DNA from: Semisulcospira habei
Lineage: Eukaryota; Mollusca; Gastropoda; Semisulcospiridae
Reading direction: 5' to 3'
Assembly: GCA_036245525.1 (NCBI GenBank)
Contig: BTPG01000002.1
Location: forward strand, 163,876,738-163,940,737
Length of the DNA: 64,000 nt
Shown: positions 1 through 11,257 of the stretch, piece by piece
Layout: every line of letters starts with the position of its first letter
Position numbering within the stretch: the stretch's first letter is position 1
Program-made: the position numbers and the translations under genes
The notes under the pieces: model-generated
Database searches by the model: none
Told to the model about the DNA's origin: nothing
What the model saw: the letters and a program-made list of their open reading frames with translations, nothing else

Positions 1-393
1 GAACTGTATTCCAAAGTTCACAAGAATATTTCACATAAACTACCAATCGTCAGGACAGGTGTTGGCATCCAAGAAATCAAAAACAGCATTGACAACTACA
101 TGATCTTCTTTAGAACCAATTTTCCAGCAGTAAAGATAATCCCAAAACAACACATACTTGAGTGCCACTGTGCAGACTTTATAGCACAATGGGGCTTTGG
201 ACTGGCACTCCATGGTGAGCAGGGAGGCGACGAGACGCATGCAACAATAAACATTCTAAAGAGCAGGACATATGGCTTGCAAACGGAAGCAGAGAAGCTC
301 AAATTACTCATAACAGAACACATGGCACTAGTGTCACCTGTGCTGTACTCAGTCATGCCACCTGTGAAGAAAAGAGTAAATGGAAGCAGGTGA
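1..393 (+). pseudogene. C-terminal fragment of Chapaev/N-RAG-TP-like transposase (second copy)
   Basis: The window opens inside an ORF in frame 1 that ends with TGA at 391-393. Its roughly 130 residues align closely with the last 130 residues of the intact transposase at 19408-22161. Shared landmarks are the IIPKQHILECHC segment, a WGFGLALHGEQGG segment that holds the presumed third catalytic acidic residue, and a C-terminal SPVLxSVxPP stretch. The residues preceding the shared core differ, so this is another family member and not a recent duplicate. The start and most of the protein lie left of the window, so whether the whole copy is functional cannot be judged. Family assignment rests on recognition of the full-length relative. 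Confidence 0.75.
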
Positions 394-1072
394 TTGTTAT
401 GCTGTCGTTACACACACACGCGGCGGTGTGTTGTTGTTTTTTATATCACACAATTTCTACCGCTTTCTGTCAGACAATTAAGCTAATCTTTTATTTCTTA
501 ATCACAAAGTTGGTCGCAGTTGCTGTCGGAGGAGGTTTTGGTGTGCCAAGCAGACTGATGTGCATAGGTGTAATGAATTTCTTTATTCTGTGGTGGTCCG
601 TCCATGTTCAAAGCAGACTTTTCCAGATTAAACATTTTCGTCCTGAGAAACTATCCAAGAGTGAGATCATCTTGTTTACCGCACAACAGTTTTCTTTAAC
701 CCGTTTAATACCATGGCTGCATTTCCCAAATTTTGGAGGTGTCATCTACTGAACGACTGAGTAACAGTTGTAGTAGATGGATTGACCATGATAATTCAAG
801 GGTAGTGCCAGGGTGTTGGAGTAAAACTGAAAGTAGTGCCTAAGAACTGTGTGTCCAGTGTTGACAGATCCGTGCTACTGCTATGTGTCTGTGAGAGTAC
901 CGGCACTAACAATGGCGTCATTATCACCCTCCGCTCTCTTGCCCCTTTCACAGTATCTCTGATCTGGTAAGTCATACTTACTCTAGGCATGTTACTTCTA
1001 GCACATGTAAGTCCGTTTTGATGTAGTTTGTATCGTATTTGTGTTATTGATGTTGGAACTTCATCTATTTTG
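394..1072 (+). mobile_element. 3' flank and terminal inverted repeat remnant of the first Chapaev-like copy
   Basis: This stretch has no gene. At about 955-1060 it reads ATCTGGTAAGT followed by a close match to the inner part of the right terminal inverted repeat of the intact element (near 22457-22580): the same TACTTACT-TAGGCATG block, then GTGTT-TT-ATG-TGG-ACTT spacing, then TTTGTGA. The copy is cut off at about 1073, where the terminal repeat of DIRS element E1 begins. A foldback-family unit (690-815) is embedded in the middle. The ORF visible at 390-752 has no recognisable domain. Confidence 0.6.
690..815. repeat. Half unit of dispersed foldback repeat
   Basis: The block GCATTTCCCAAATTTTGG followed by GGAGGTGTC, and then GACCATGATAATTCAAGG with GTAGTGCCAG, recurs almost unchanged at 45230-45330 in URI1 intron 2. 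Only one arm is present here. At 45356-45456 the same sequence forms a long hairpin. It is a short non-coding element, probably a MITE or similar foldback. Confidence 0.6.
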
Positions 1073-2189
1073 TGAAAAATGAATTTTTCTGTAAAATGTA
1101 TTTTTTGTGAAAAATACTTACCGATGACATTACTATTAGGAAACGTACCCTTAGCTTACCATTTCAGCCAAAATTCCGTTGTGTACCTACACGACAAGGG
1201 AGGCAACCCAAGGGCGCTGTAGCCAGGTACCCTGAGTAGCCTCCCGTACCTCCCTATCGGGTTGCGTGCGCAGTGGTGTCACGTAAGTCTGTTTGCTTAG
1301 CTTACCGTGAACGGTTGTGTTCAGCCTGCTGGATGTATCGGCTGTGTACGGTTGTGAACCGGTCGTAACCGGTGGATTGACATTTGCTGTGGTTTACCGT
1401 GCCTGCCTTGGATTACGTTCATTCTCTAAAGGATTTGCCATGTGGGCGCTGGGGCTTCCTTTGGATTTCGGGGTGCCCTCATTGGTTTTGGCTGGGACTT
1501 CGGTTGGCGCGGGAGGTGTTGGGCCGTTCTCCGCTGCACATGAGGGGCCTTCAACCTTTCGCCACGCGTGACGGACTGCAGCTTACACGTAGCAGTGCCC
1601 TACGGCCTTCGAACAGGTTTCCCGCCGGCCTCTCTCGCCATGGCAAGGTAAGGCCTCGTTGCTTGCCCTTCACCGGCGCTCGGTGCGCCGGGCAGTGGCA
1701 CGGGCCGTGAAATTGGCTATTTATACGGAGGTCGCCTTCACATATGATAACAAGCGTCCCAGTAGAAAGGCCTGGGTTTATCGTAACACTGTCAAACGCA
1801 TCACTGGCAACTGAGCATGAGCACGCGTCACACCTGACTAAGATGAGGTGGTCTGTTTGGAAAGGGGCTACTGGGACGCTCTATAGAAGTGCTTTGTTAT
1901 GATTTGCGTGTGCACTCATTTTGCGTGACCTGGCGGAGCCATGCTCGCTCGCCTTTCACTTGGCTATGTGTTACAGTTACCAAGTACGCAACCTGCATGC
2001 TCTGTCGGGACCTCCAATGCCCGAGGCCTCCTGGGTGGAAGAGCACTGGTCACCGCTTGGGGGCTTATGTCGGCGTGACCGCCCTACGCCAACCTGAGAC
2101 CAGCCACCAGCTACCGCACCCCCTGCTGCCGCAGATGCGACGAGGCGCACCCGCTCTGACTACCCGGGCCACGACGCATGCTGCTGGTC

Positions 2190-3196
2190 TTGGCCTATTG
2201 TGCGCCCACTCCCCTGAGCTTGGCCCACAGCGAGCTTGCTTCGGCTGCTCTGGCTTCCCACCTGGCACCCGTTCCGTGGCGATTTTACGACCCTGGTGCC
2301 GGTCTTCCTGATTCTTCACTCTTGTCTCCCCTGCTGGACAGTTCCCGTCGGGTGCATCCCTCGACGCGGACGCGGCGCATGCTTTCTACCAATGTTCCTC
2401 ACCGCTTCCTCCCGCTGACCTTCAGACCTCGTGGACAGGCACCTCAACGGGTGGGAGCTGGCGGCGATTGGGTGAGCCTTCGTTTGTGAGGGACACCTCT
2501 CCGGCACCTGGAGCTTTTCATCCTCTCCGACACCGCCACTGTGGGCTCCTACATCCGGCAGCGGGGCGGGTTCCCCTCCCGCTCCCTCTGCATTCTTCTG
2601 TCACAGATCCTCCGGTGGTGCGAAGATCGCAACATCCCTCTCTGAGCGCGACACACCCTGCCCGCCTGATGGTCCTGCTGACTCTTGCAGCGCGGCCGGC
2701 TTATCGACACCGAGTGGGCGCTCCGTTCGGATATCTTCAGAGGTTCTGCGCACGGTCCGAGATGCCCATGTCCGACTTCTTCTCAACACAGTGGATTCGC
2801 CAGCTCCCCCTCGCGGTGGTCGATGCGCTCTCCATCTCTGGGGAGACCCTCTTTGCGGATGCTTATCCACCAACGCTGCTAGTCCCAAGGCCCTGCTCAA
2901 ACTCAAGGGTGCCAACACGGTGCTGTTGCTTTGGGCTCCGTTCTTCTGGACCAAGTCTTGGACCACCGACCCCTGAGCCTCAACACACCCTCCCCCCCGC
3001 CCCCGCCCTGCGGTTCCCCACCCAGCGCACGAGCTCAAGCAATTCCGACAGACGCGGCTGTGCCAACCGTGTACCGAACGACTTCTCCACACACGCCTGG
3101 GGATTGTGCGGCGCGCCCTCGCTGCTAGAGGTTCTCAAGTGCAGCGGTGGAGGTTATCGCTACAGCTCGCAGGCCTTCGACCAGATGCGTCTATGA
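2190..3196 (+). pseudogene. E1 RT/RNase H remnant
   Basis: Pieces in shifting frames match the RNase H and post-RNase H part of the better preserved copy E5. Examples are the RGDFTTLVPV segment near 2270, a VDALSISGETLFADAYPPT segment at about 2819-2878 equivalent to VDALSIPWDG in E5, and KSWTTDP near 2955. The palm of the RT with its YxDD motif is not present. It cannot encode a working enzyme. The ORF at 2468-3196 is open only by chance over parts of its length. Confidence 0.55.
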
Positions 3197-4000
3197 GGGT
3201 CAGTGGCGAGTCCTGCGGTCCTGGAGCAACGACAGATCTGCCTACTTCTCTGGCTATTCGTTGAGCGGAACTTGGCGCTGATCACCTTCAGGAGCTACCT
3301 GGCCATGATAGCGGACACGTGTCTCCACTTGGGCTGCCCGCTCCCGGGCTCTGGCAAGGACCGCACCAACCTTAGGGTACGCTTCGGCTCCCAGTGGCCG
3401 AGCCTCCGCTCTCTGATTCTGCACTAGGACCTACCCTGCGTGCTGACGTAAGAAGATGGGCTCAATGCGGACTGCTTCTACCGCTCGCCTTGGCTCGCCT
3501 CGCGGACCCGACCCGGCAGACCAGTTCCTCCTGGCCCTCGCCTGCGTACAGTGCAGAACGGATGGCTCTGGGCAGCTCCTGTCCGACCCGTCTTGCCTGC
3601 CAAAGACTCGGTCCCCATTACCCGCGCACCAGGTGATCACCCTACGGCTCTGACGGGGTTACCCCTACCCCGGGAGACCAGACAGCAGGACCCGGGAGGG
3701 CCTTACGGGTATCCCGGCGCCGATCCGAACCCATCCTGAGTGGACGTGCCCGCCTCCTTCTGCCTTGTTCCCCGGAAGGCAGACATCGCGGCCAGATGAT
3801 ATCCTCCTGGCTCCACGGGGGTTTTCCGGTCCGCCTGCCTGGACCTCTCCCAGGAGGACGCTCAGAAACGGAAAATCAGGGTGCATGAGGTGAGAGCCCT
3901 GGCCACGAGCGTCGCCTTCGTCCACAACTGTGTTGTTACGTCTTGGGACGGCCGTGGGTCAGCGGGCGTGATCTACCTTCGCCCGATGCTGCCGCAGTGA
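3195..4000 (+). pseudogene. E1 tyrosine recombinase remnant
   Basis: The reading frame starting near 3203 gives LLLWLFVERNLALITFRSYL followed by AMIADTCLHLG, which matches the N-terminal domain of the DIRS recombinases in E4 and E5. A RETRQQDPGG segment appears near 3675, and a VHEVRALATSVAF segment at about 3880-3920 carries the conserved His-x-x-Arg of the catalytic domain. The frame changes several times and the catalytic tyrosine segment is not recognisable, so the gene is dead. Confidence 0.6.
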
Positions 4001-4244
4001 CCTTTGGGCCCGCGGGCGACCCTAGCCCTGGCTGGGACCTTTGCCGCCGCGCGACACTCCCTCCCGGCGCCTAGGTGCCTTGTGTTAGCTTGTGTTAGCT
4101 TAGCTGAAATGGTCGGGAGTGTGCCGCGGGGTGGGCGGGTCTGGTGGGCCCCTTACAGGGAGTGTGATTCTAGGCGGCACCCATCTCCTATTCGCTATTC
4201 TTCCTAATAGTAATGTCATCGGTAATGTTTTTGAGGAAACAAAA

Positions 4245-4419
4245 CTCAACACAGACAGTGAAATCTGGTTTTTTTCTCTTTATTTCCACCTTATCCTGCT
4301 GGCTACTGGTTTGTCACAACTATAGTGTGTTTGGTGTCAGTGTGTTGGGCAAAATGTCTGCTTTTAAACAAAGAAAGTTTTGCATCACACACTTGAACGG
4401 TAAATAAGAAAGTAATGAA
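4245..4419. other. Short unannotated spacer between E1 and E2
   Basis: About 175 bp of AT-rich sequence separates the ICR end of E1 from the left terminal repeat of E2. I see no gene and no further repeat in it. It is probably ZDHHC intron sequence. Confidence 0.4.
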
Positions 4420-4790
4420 AAATAATTTTTTTTCTAAAATGTATTTTTCTTAAAAATACTTACATACGGCATTACTACTAGGAATACTTCGCTTAGCTTA
4501 ACAATTTTAGCCCAAAAATCTCATGTACATTACCACAGGTGAGGCAATCACTAGGGGTGTCGTTACCAGGACATCCGGGGTGGCCTCCCCTTCTCCCTAT
4601 CCGTTGGCGTGCTCACCGTTTCCCGGCAGTCTCTGAGTCTTAGCTCGACTACGGCAAGCGGGGAAGGCGGGAGGGACCTCTGAGTAATGCCGTCGGTAAG
4701 TATTTTTCAAAAAAATACATTTTAGAAAAAAAATTATTTATTTTCTCAAAATCATTACCGACGGCATTACTACTGGAGCAGGGTGCCGCA
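4420..4790. repeat. E2 3' terminal repeat and internal complementary region
   Basis: From 4420 the sequence runs inward as the terminal repeat (TTTTTTTCTAAAATGTATTT, then ACTTACATACGGCATTACTA). At 4690-4770 it returns as an inverted copy of that end (GTAATGCCGTCGGTAAGTAT) joined directly to a copy of the opposite element end (CTCAAAATCATTACCGACGG). This head-to-head joining of both termini is the ICR of DIRS elements, which templates terminal completion during replication. Confidence 0.8.
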
Positions 4791-5718
4791 GTTCCTGGGC
4801 CACCTGTCCCGCGCCCAAGCGCCTCTGCGATTAAATTGAGGGTCCCACCCTACGCGCCCACTCCCGACAATTTTAGCTAGGCGTTGGAGGGAGTGCTGCG
4901 CTGCTGATATGTCCCCAAGTAAGGCCAGGTTGTCGCGCTGGCCAGATAGATCTCTTAGGTAGAAGCGGGCGAAGGTAGATTCGACCCGCCAACCCACGGC
5001 TGCCACAATGTCGCTGACCGCGCAGTTGCGGTCAAAGGCGATGCTCGTTGCCACTGCTCTGACTTCATGTGCCCTGATACGCAAAGTCTTGGTTTGTGCA
5101 GGGGCGAGCTCTTTGTATACCTCCCATATCACCCAGAGGAGCCAGGATCAGATCGCCTGCGCAGATATGTCTCGTCTGCCTGGAGCCAAGGGCAGGAATA
5201 GGCGCAAGCGCCCTTGTAAAAGTGGCTTAGTTCTGCGCAGGTAACTTTAAGCGCTTTGACGGGGTCCTGTAGGCGGGATTCCCCATCCTGTTCCGTTGTC
5301 CTGAGAGGACGGATGGACAATACTTGGAGCGCCGATGCTGGGAGGCTTTTCTTTGCCAGAAACGTAAGGTCTGTGAAGAGCTGTATCAAGCCGTCTTCTT
5401 GTTAGGTTTCCCTGCAACGTCAGCGGAAGCCGGCCGTCTTGCCGATGACGGTGCTCGATCCGGTCCGAGAGGTCTGTACCAGCGCTGGTCCGTGCTAAGT
5501 GTCAATAAGTGCCTGCTACCTGGTAAATTCGAACGATGCTGAGGGGTCCAATCTGCTTGGGAACCCCTAGACGAACTCGGCCAAAATGGGGTTAGTCCGG
5601 TCTGTGGGGAGAGTTGCTCCGCTGCACATCAGGCCTGTAGTACTCTCCACTCTCCCTCGTGTCCGCACTGTCAGAGACTCCTTGAGTCGCTGCAATCACA
5701 TCCACTGTCGCACCCGAG
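4770..5718 (-). pseudogene. E2 tyrosine recombinase, C-terminal part
   Basis: The minus-strand frame 4770-5132 encodes the catalytic C-terminus of a DIRS tyrosine recombinase. The first ~40 residues hold IRAHEVRAVATS with the conserved His-x-x-Arg, followed by DIVAAVGWRVESTFARFYL with the presumed nucleophilic tyrosine. The upstream frame (5129-5389) carries LTFLAKKSL and related segments of the same domain but is frame-shifted. The Gypsy LTR beginning at 5719 separates this from the N-terminal part. The product would have cut and joined circular cDNA at integration. It is now inactive. Confidence 0.7.
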
Positions 5719-6566
5719 TGTTACGATTGTGGTTGTGTTATCCTGTGAGAGCGTACGTGTTGATCGTAGGTAACAACCCGATGTTTATTTGAGCTATCAC
5801 AGTTATGATTTCGTGCCTTTTTAGTGCCTTTGTTCGTGAGTAGAGCCGTTTTCGTTTTGTTGTGTTTAGTCCGGTGCGTTGTAGAAGGGTCGCACTGTCT
5901 AGTGGCCTCGTAAGTGTCACGTCGGTTAGTTGACATCTGACATCGCTACATTTTCGCTACTTTTCCTGTGCGCGTGTAGTGAGCAGCTTTTATTTTGTTT
6001 GGTGAATGTTCTCGTACCTGTTTGAGCTATCATAGATAGGGATACCATACTTTTATGTGTCTTTATTATACGTTAGAATTTAGAGCTGAAGTGAGCAGCC
6101 GTATTTTTGTAGCCTGATATTTTGTTTCTGGAAAGTTTATGTTAATGAGTTTCGGCTGCGCGTTTCGTTCTGATTGGTTGAGTTACTTGATTTCCGTAGA
6201 AGATTCTAGATTTTGATAGTGTATATAAGGAGGGCGCTGGGAAAGCCCGTGAGTACATTGTCTTGCTTTGTCAGTTGTAGAGATACGCAGTTTATTGCTA
6301 GAGACGCTTTGTATGAGAAACTTTGAGTCGTAGTGAGGACATCGCAGAAGAGACTTTGTATTCAGTAGTTTGTGCATTTGAGAGTGCATTACTGTGTGGA
6401 TATCGCATCACTGAATTAAATATTGTTGGAACTGTTACTCCAGTATTGTCTACATCCTTAAGCCACGTGTGATGGATTGCAGCTGAACGAGGTTTACTTT
6501 AAAGAACTCTACGTGTGTGTGTCTGGTGTGTTTATCATACTTCGACTACAACTCCACCACGTAACA
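5719..6566 (+). mobile_element. Solo LTR of the Gypsy family
   Basis: The 848-bp unit starts TGTTACGATTGTGG and ends CCACGTAACA. It matches the two LTRs of the Gypsy element at 24416-29636 over its whole length. It is bordered by a perfect 5-bp target-site duplication, CCGAG, at 5714-5718 and 6567-6571. No internal sequence is present, so it is a product of LTR-LTR recombination. Orientation is taken from the full element. A TATATAAGG motif at about 6220 and an AATTAAATATT motif at about 6413 are plausible promoter and polyadenylation signals. Confidence 0.92.
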
Positions 6567-8934
6567 CCGAGAAGCCTCTTGGTGTGAGTGCTGACTGTCC
6601 ATCTCCCAGCGTGCCGTGCCAACTGCTCTGTGTCTGTACAAACAGTTGCTGCCAGGGTTGCGATCGTCTCAGACGCGGAGCTGAGGCAGGGGTTCGCCGC
6701 GCATCTCCAAAGGACTGTGATCCAGCTGAACGGTCATCAAAGTCCTAATCCCCATGCCATCCCTGGGCTTGTGGAGCCCCTATGTACCTGTCCTGAGGGA
6801 GGGAATACGCTGCCGCATCTTAACCCATATCAGCCTGAGGCTAACAGTTTCAATTGTGCCCTGTCATACACAGGTTATACTATAGAAAATAAGAAAATAG
6901 CCCAAAGGCTTTACTTGAAGGCTAGCCCAGATTAGCGTGAAGCCTAGCGGCGCCAAGCCACTCCGGCGCTACCCGTTAACTATTCTTATTCAAACGTATG
7001 TCACCCTCTGGTGAACAAGATAAGGGTTAAGATGACTTCCACCAAACCTGTTGTTCCCAGGAGGTTATCCAACCAAGGATTAACCGCCCCCAACGGCTTA
7101 ACTTCAGTGAACAGACGAACCGGAGAATCCGTATGTATGTATGTATCTATGCAAGGAGTCCGTTCCTCGAAGAAGCCCATCGAGGCTTGTGGATCCGGTC
7201 TGGAGGCGACAGGGGGGAAGAAGCAGCTTCCTGTTCCACTACAGTAGGACCGGCCTATCATCGGAGACTCCTCACATGCGTAGAGTAGTTGGAAGTCAGC
7301 CGGGTGTAGTAACACTCTTTACGCTGCTGCTGACCCTGCCACAAGGGGAATCCGCACGTACGTTGAGCTGACCTTCGACGTGTCCGACGAGTGCTGGCCC
7401 GATCTCTGCACGGCCGGCAGAAGTGCTACACAAAGAAACCCCAACCTCTAGTAGCTGGAGCGCACCTGTACCTTCCGTAGTGTCATCCCTTGTCGAGTAG
7501 CCGGAGCGCACCCGTACCTTCCATAGCGTAAGCCATTGTCGAGTAGCCGGTGCGCACCCATACCTTCCGTAGCGTCAGCCATAGTTTCCATCTGATGATC
7601 ACCAGCTGCAACGCCATCACTCCAGCCAGCGGATGAATCTGCCTGTGTGTTCACTCGTTGCTATCCCGCTGTTATCGGTCAGGCACTCCCTGCCTAGGCG
7701 GCAAACTGGGTGCTGGTCCTACGTCGGACTTGCCTCTGATACCCTGGAATCCACGTCGGCGGCGCTGCATCAGCCAGGAGTTCGGGTCCTCCCAAGCTTC
7801 GCCATCTGGTCCAGAGGGCCGACCGTCCAAGTAGTTGCAAGCGCAGGGCCGAAGCAACTAGTAAGCGCCAAAGCCAACACTAGACGTCACCTAGTCTCCG
7901 GGTCCGGGATCCGTCAGGGCCTACTGTAGCCTGTTGGGCGTCAGGGTCTCAGCCCACCTCCGTGGTCTCCTTCTAGGCAGGGCATCACCAAATCATGCTG
8001 TAGCCAAAGCTTCCATCTCGCCACCGCTGACTGGAGCGAGTGGAGACAATCCTGCTGAGGTGACAAGGGATCCTGTGCTGTCGCCTTATCATTTGCCAAG
8101 TCGGTCCCACCGAAAAATGTCCTCGTGCGGAGCCTTCCACCGCTGTGTTATCCCAAAAGACGGGCGAGCGCGGAACCTGTCACAACAGCAAGTCCCTTCA
8201 TATCTCGTCGCCGCCGGCGATCTCCGCGAAGGAGTAGGCTGTGGGGTGGTACGCCATCCTAAATGCTGTCACTAGCTCCGTGCGTGTCCCGCTCCGACGT
8301 ACCGAGGCTGTAAAGTCCCAGGTGTTCTCCAGACACTTGCTAACGGAAGGCTTCACCCTCTCGATGAAACCCCGCGTCCGCTAGGGGGAAGCGAACTTCG
8401 TGCGCAGTCCTAACCAAGCCTCGCTTCCGCTTCCTCGCGCCCCAGTCTGTAGTCTGTGGGGGACCGCCGAGAGCATCCACACCTCCTTATCCACCACCAG
8501 CACAGTACCGCCCAGAAGAGACTCCACATCACAGCCGGCGGAAGTAGATGTTCATCCTCTCTGGTCATCGGGAGTCTTCAGAAAAACCTCTGTTGTCCGC
8601 CGCCGTCTTGCCGGGTGGTCGCCCAATGCCTCCGCTAGATCCCAAAGTCTGCGAGGAAGCGACGTGACGCACTGGTCCACTCGATGCATCGGTCATCGTC
8701 ACATCTTTCCTCTCAGGGCGATGACGGCCAGTGGAATGACGCGACGAACCCAGACGCTTCATCCAAAGAGTGGCAAATCTGCAATGTGTTGGAGCGCACT
8801 GACCGTCTGCTAGGTGTGTCTGTTATCTACTCCCACTCCGAACCATGTCCTCCGGGTGTAGACTTAGCGCCTCCTTGACCTCCGGTTCTGGATGTAGGCC
8901 ACCACTGTCGAGCTGTCGGAGATTACGCGTACTC
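6567..8934. other. Scrambled interior of E2
   Basis: Sequence between the solo LTR and the amplified RNase H block. It is GC-rich like other DIRS pol regions, but I see only short, frame-shifted matches and no continuous domain. At about 6840-6960 there is a weak match to the flank of the foldback family (compare 32440-32570). A three-fold short repeat sits at about 7452-7585, built on GTAGC-GG-GCGCACCC-TACCTTCC. No gene is called. Confidence 0.45.
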
Positions 8935-9500
8935 CTGCCCCAAGATACACTGCTCCCACCCAGAGAGAGCACAAGTCACACTGCTTTCCCTCCAGCCTGT
9001 TGAAGTGTTAGACGGTTTGATCCCTCGTCCACGTACGAGTATATCCTGACTTGTGAGCCACTGCTTCCACTCGGAGAGAATGTGGGTCACACTGCTTTCA
9101 CTCCAGCCATTAGAAGTGTTAGACGGCTTGATCCCTCGTCCATGTACAAGGATGTCCTGACTTGTGAGCCACTGCTTCCATCCGGAGAGATTGCGGGGCA
9201 CACTGCTTCCATCTCCCGCCTGTTGATGTGTTCGTCCGCTTGATCCTTCGTCCAATATGAGGATCCTGACTCGTGAGACACTGCTTCCCATGGAGAGAGC
9301 GCGATCCGCCCTGATTCATCTGCGACCTGTTGAGATGTTTGACGGCTTGATCTCTCGTCCAACGGCGAGGATATCTTGACCTGTGCGCCGCTGCTTCCCA
9401 GTGAGAACGCGAAGCACACTGCTTCCAATTCCAGCCTGTTGATGTGTTTTCCACTTGATCTCATCCCCTCCGAGGATCCTGACCCGCGAGACGCTGCTCC
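8935..9500 (-). repeat. Tandem array derived from the DIRS RNase H segment
   Basis: Five units of 107-112 bp follow one another. The TTGATC-C-TCGTCC block recurs at 9017, 9128, 9240, 9347 and 9455. On the minus strand each unit contains a CAC-TC-ACAGGCTGG block equivalent to the HINRLELEAV segment of DIRS RNase H, plus a GGTCAAGATATCCTCG-type block equivalent to HQ-LLVLSD. The array therefore amplifies about 36-37 codons around an RNase H active-site region that exists once in E5. Several units are out of frame with each other. Confidence 0.8.
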
Positions 9501-10738
9501 CACTTGGAAGAGAGCGGGACCTACTGTGTTGCTGCATTAACGCTTGTTCCATAATCCAACAGGCTGAGGTCGAGTGTCGAAAGTGAGGGCGATTCAGTCC
9601 TGCCGCTGCCATCTCCGTGATCCCGGCGCCGGTGTCGAGGCTGTCATTTCCCCAAGGAAATCGGCCCTTAATCTCTGGTCTGAAGAATGGCCGCTCTTGC
9701 CGGGCGCCTCTGATGCTCAGTGTCACCGAGAGGTCCCACGCTGCGCCATACCCGAGCTTGTCCGCTGGTCAGAGAGGCGAAAAAGGAAGGAGTTCCCAGG
9801 CAAAAGGTATCTGTAGCGCCCTTCTTCCCACTGCTGCGGTCGCCCGACCGAACATGAAGGCTTCCCTCCCCGCATAATGCAGGTCCATGGCCACTGTGAG
9901 CTCCTCTCTATCTCCAAGGGTGGAGTGTGGGTGTGTGGTTTGCACCACCTCTCGTCGACTGCTGACCGAGTTAGTTCTTCCCAATAGGGCTTCGGACATG
10001 AGGGATCCACCCTGTGCGTTAGATCTCGTCTGTGGCTCCACTCTTCGACTCGGGACCCTGAAGCCTGTGTCATTCTCCATGTTCCTATGGTGTGGAGGAG
10101 GTGTCCTGGTGGTTCACTCGTGACGGGGATGCAGCTCCCGTCGGCTGGCTCGATGACCAAATGTCCGTCCTCCTATGGACAGCTTCGGCCAACCATATTC
10201 TGTCTTTGCTTCTTTCCTTGTCTTCCGTCCTCCGGGGCTAGGGCCTCAGTCTTGCAATCATTATTCTGTCTTTGACTCCTTTCTCGTCTTCCTATTTCCT
10301 TCCGTGGGGACGAATCTCATCGCGGCCGTTCTCTCATATCCAGGCCCTCAAAGCAGAGGGGTGGAGGTGTAGAGTTCACTCTGTGTCTCTCATTCCTGTC
10401 CCTGTCTGAGAGGTGCGTTGTAGACGCTTGGGCTCTCTCTCTCTCTGTCTTTCACCTGGGGGGTGATAAACTCGCCCAATCTCTCTACTTTTGGGGGACC
10501 GAGCTCTTGGTGCCCGGGCTTGGACGGGGGGCAAGCCCCGATCCGAAATGTTAGGCTCAATCATCTGCTGAAGGCGGGTAAGTTTCCCGAGGCACCGGCG
10601 GGGATAGTGGACCCCTTTATTCACAGTTCCGTATGATTATGCCTTTTTCTGCCCTGCTGTAGTGTCCTTTCTTGACTTCAGCTGTGATAGCGGCGCCGGT
10701 CTCTCCCTTCGGTAAAACGCCCACAGCTGTAACCATCT

Positions 10739-11257
10739 TTATTCCTCCCAAGTCCCCCATCTGCGGCACGTCCAGCCGGAGGAGCCGCCCGAGCAAGGTA
10801 GGCAGACATCATGGCCCTCACTCGGCCATTGGAAGGTGCCACACTTGGTGCATGTCCGTACCTGAGTACTGTAACAAAGGACAGAAAAAACAAAACAACC
10901 AAACCAAGTGAAAGCGGGGAACCTCCAAAGAAGAACCGCGCTGCCGGTCGGCCAAAACATCATGGCCTGGTCACCGCCGCTGCCCGGTCGAAACCGGTTA
11001 GAGGCAGTCACTGCTACTTTACCTCGCCCTTGCCAAACCGGTAATTCCACAGAAACCAACACCACATAATCCACAGACCACGTAGGTAATCCAATCACCA
11101 CACAATGCACATAATCCAACGTCCACGAAGGTCCAAACACATAAATCCAAAGTCTACAGAACACAACGGTAATCCACCTAACTACAGCCGGAGCACAAAA
11201 TGCACACGGCCTGTCCTGAGCAGCTAAGCGAAGAGACTGCTGGGAAACGGTGAGCAT
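10739..11257 (-). pseudogene. E2 gag N-terminal remnant
   Basis: The C-terminal third of this minus-strand frame reads VRTCTKCGTFQWPSEGHDVC followed by LPCSGGSSGWTC. This matches the Cys/His-rich N-terminal domain of the E5 gag (TCSQCGDFQWPTDDHAVC). It is the start of the gag-like ORF1 that packages DIRS RNA. One cysteine pair present in E5 is not kept here, and the frame breaks after the domain. The upstream ~110 residues of the ORF are leader sequence read through and are not a known domain. Confidence 0.6.

Larger units (their letters stand above)
1073..4244 (+). mobile_element. DIRS-like retrotransposon E1, degenerate, ends at its ICR
   Basis: A tyrosine-recombinase retrotransposon read on the plus strand. 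Its left end (1073-1290) carries the family terminal repeat, with AATACTTACCGATGACATTA, a conserved TTTCAGCCAAAAT block and a GTAGCCTCCC/TACCTCCCTATC block. Gag is largely lost: 1300-2190 has no recognisable domain. Broken RNase H and pol sequence follow at about 2190-3190, and a broken recombinase at about 3195-4000. The right end (4089-4244) matches the sequence leading into the ICR of the other copies and stops at GAGGAAACAA, the midpoint of the ICR. No outer 3' terminal repeat follows. It is an old copy with many frameshifts. Confidence 0.7.

Noticed and set aside
390..752. A 120-codon ORF after the transposase fragment
   Set aside because: Hydrophobic composition but no family match. It overlaps a terminal-region remnant and a foldback repeat.
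8935..9500. Regular repeats that could suggest a CRISPR-like array
   Set aside because: Units abut without unique spacers, are 107-112 bp long, and translate to a DIRS RNase H segment. The genome is eukaryotic.
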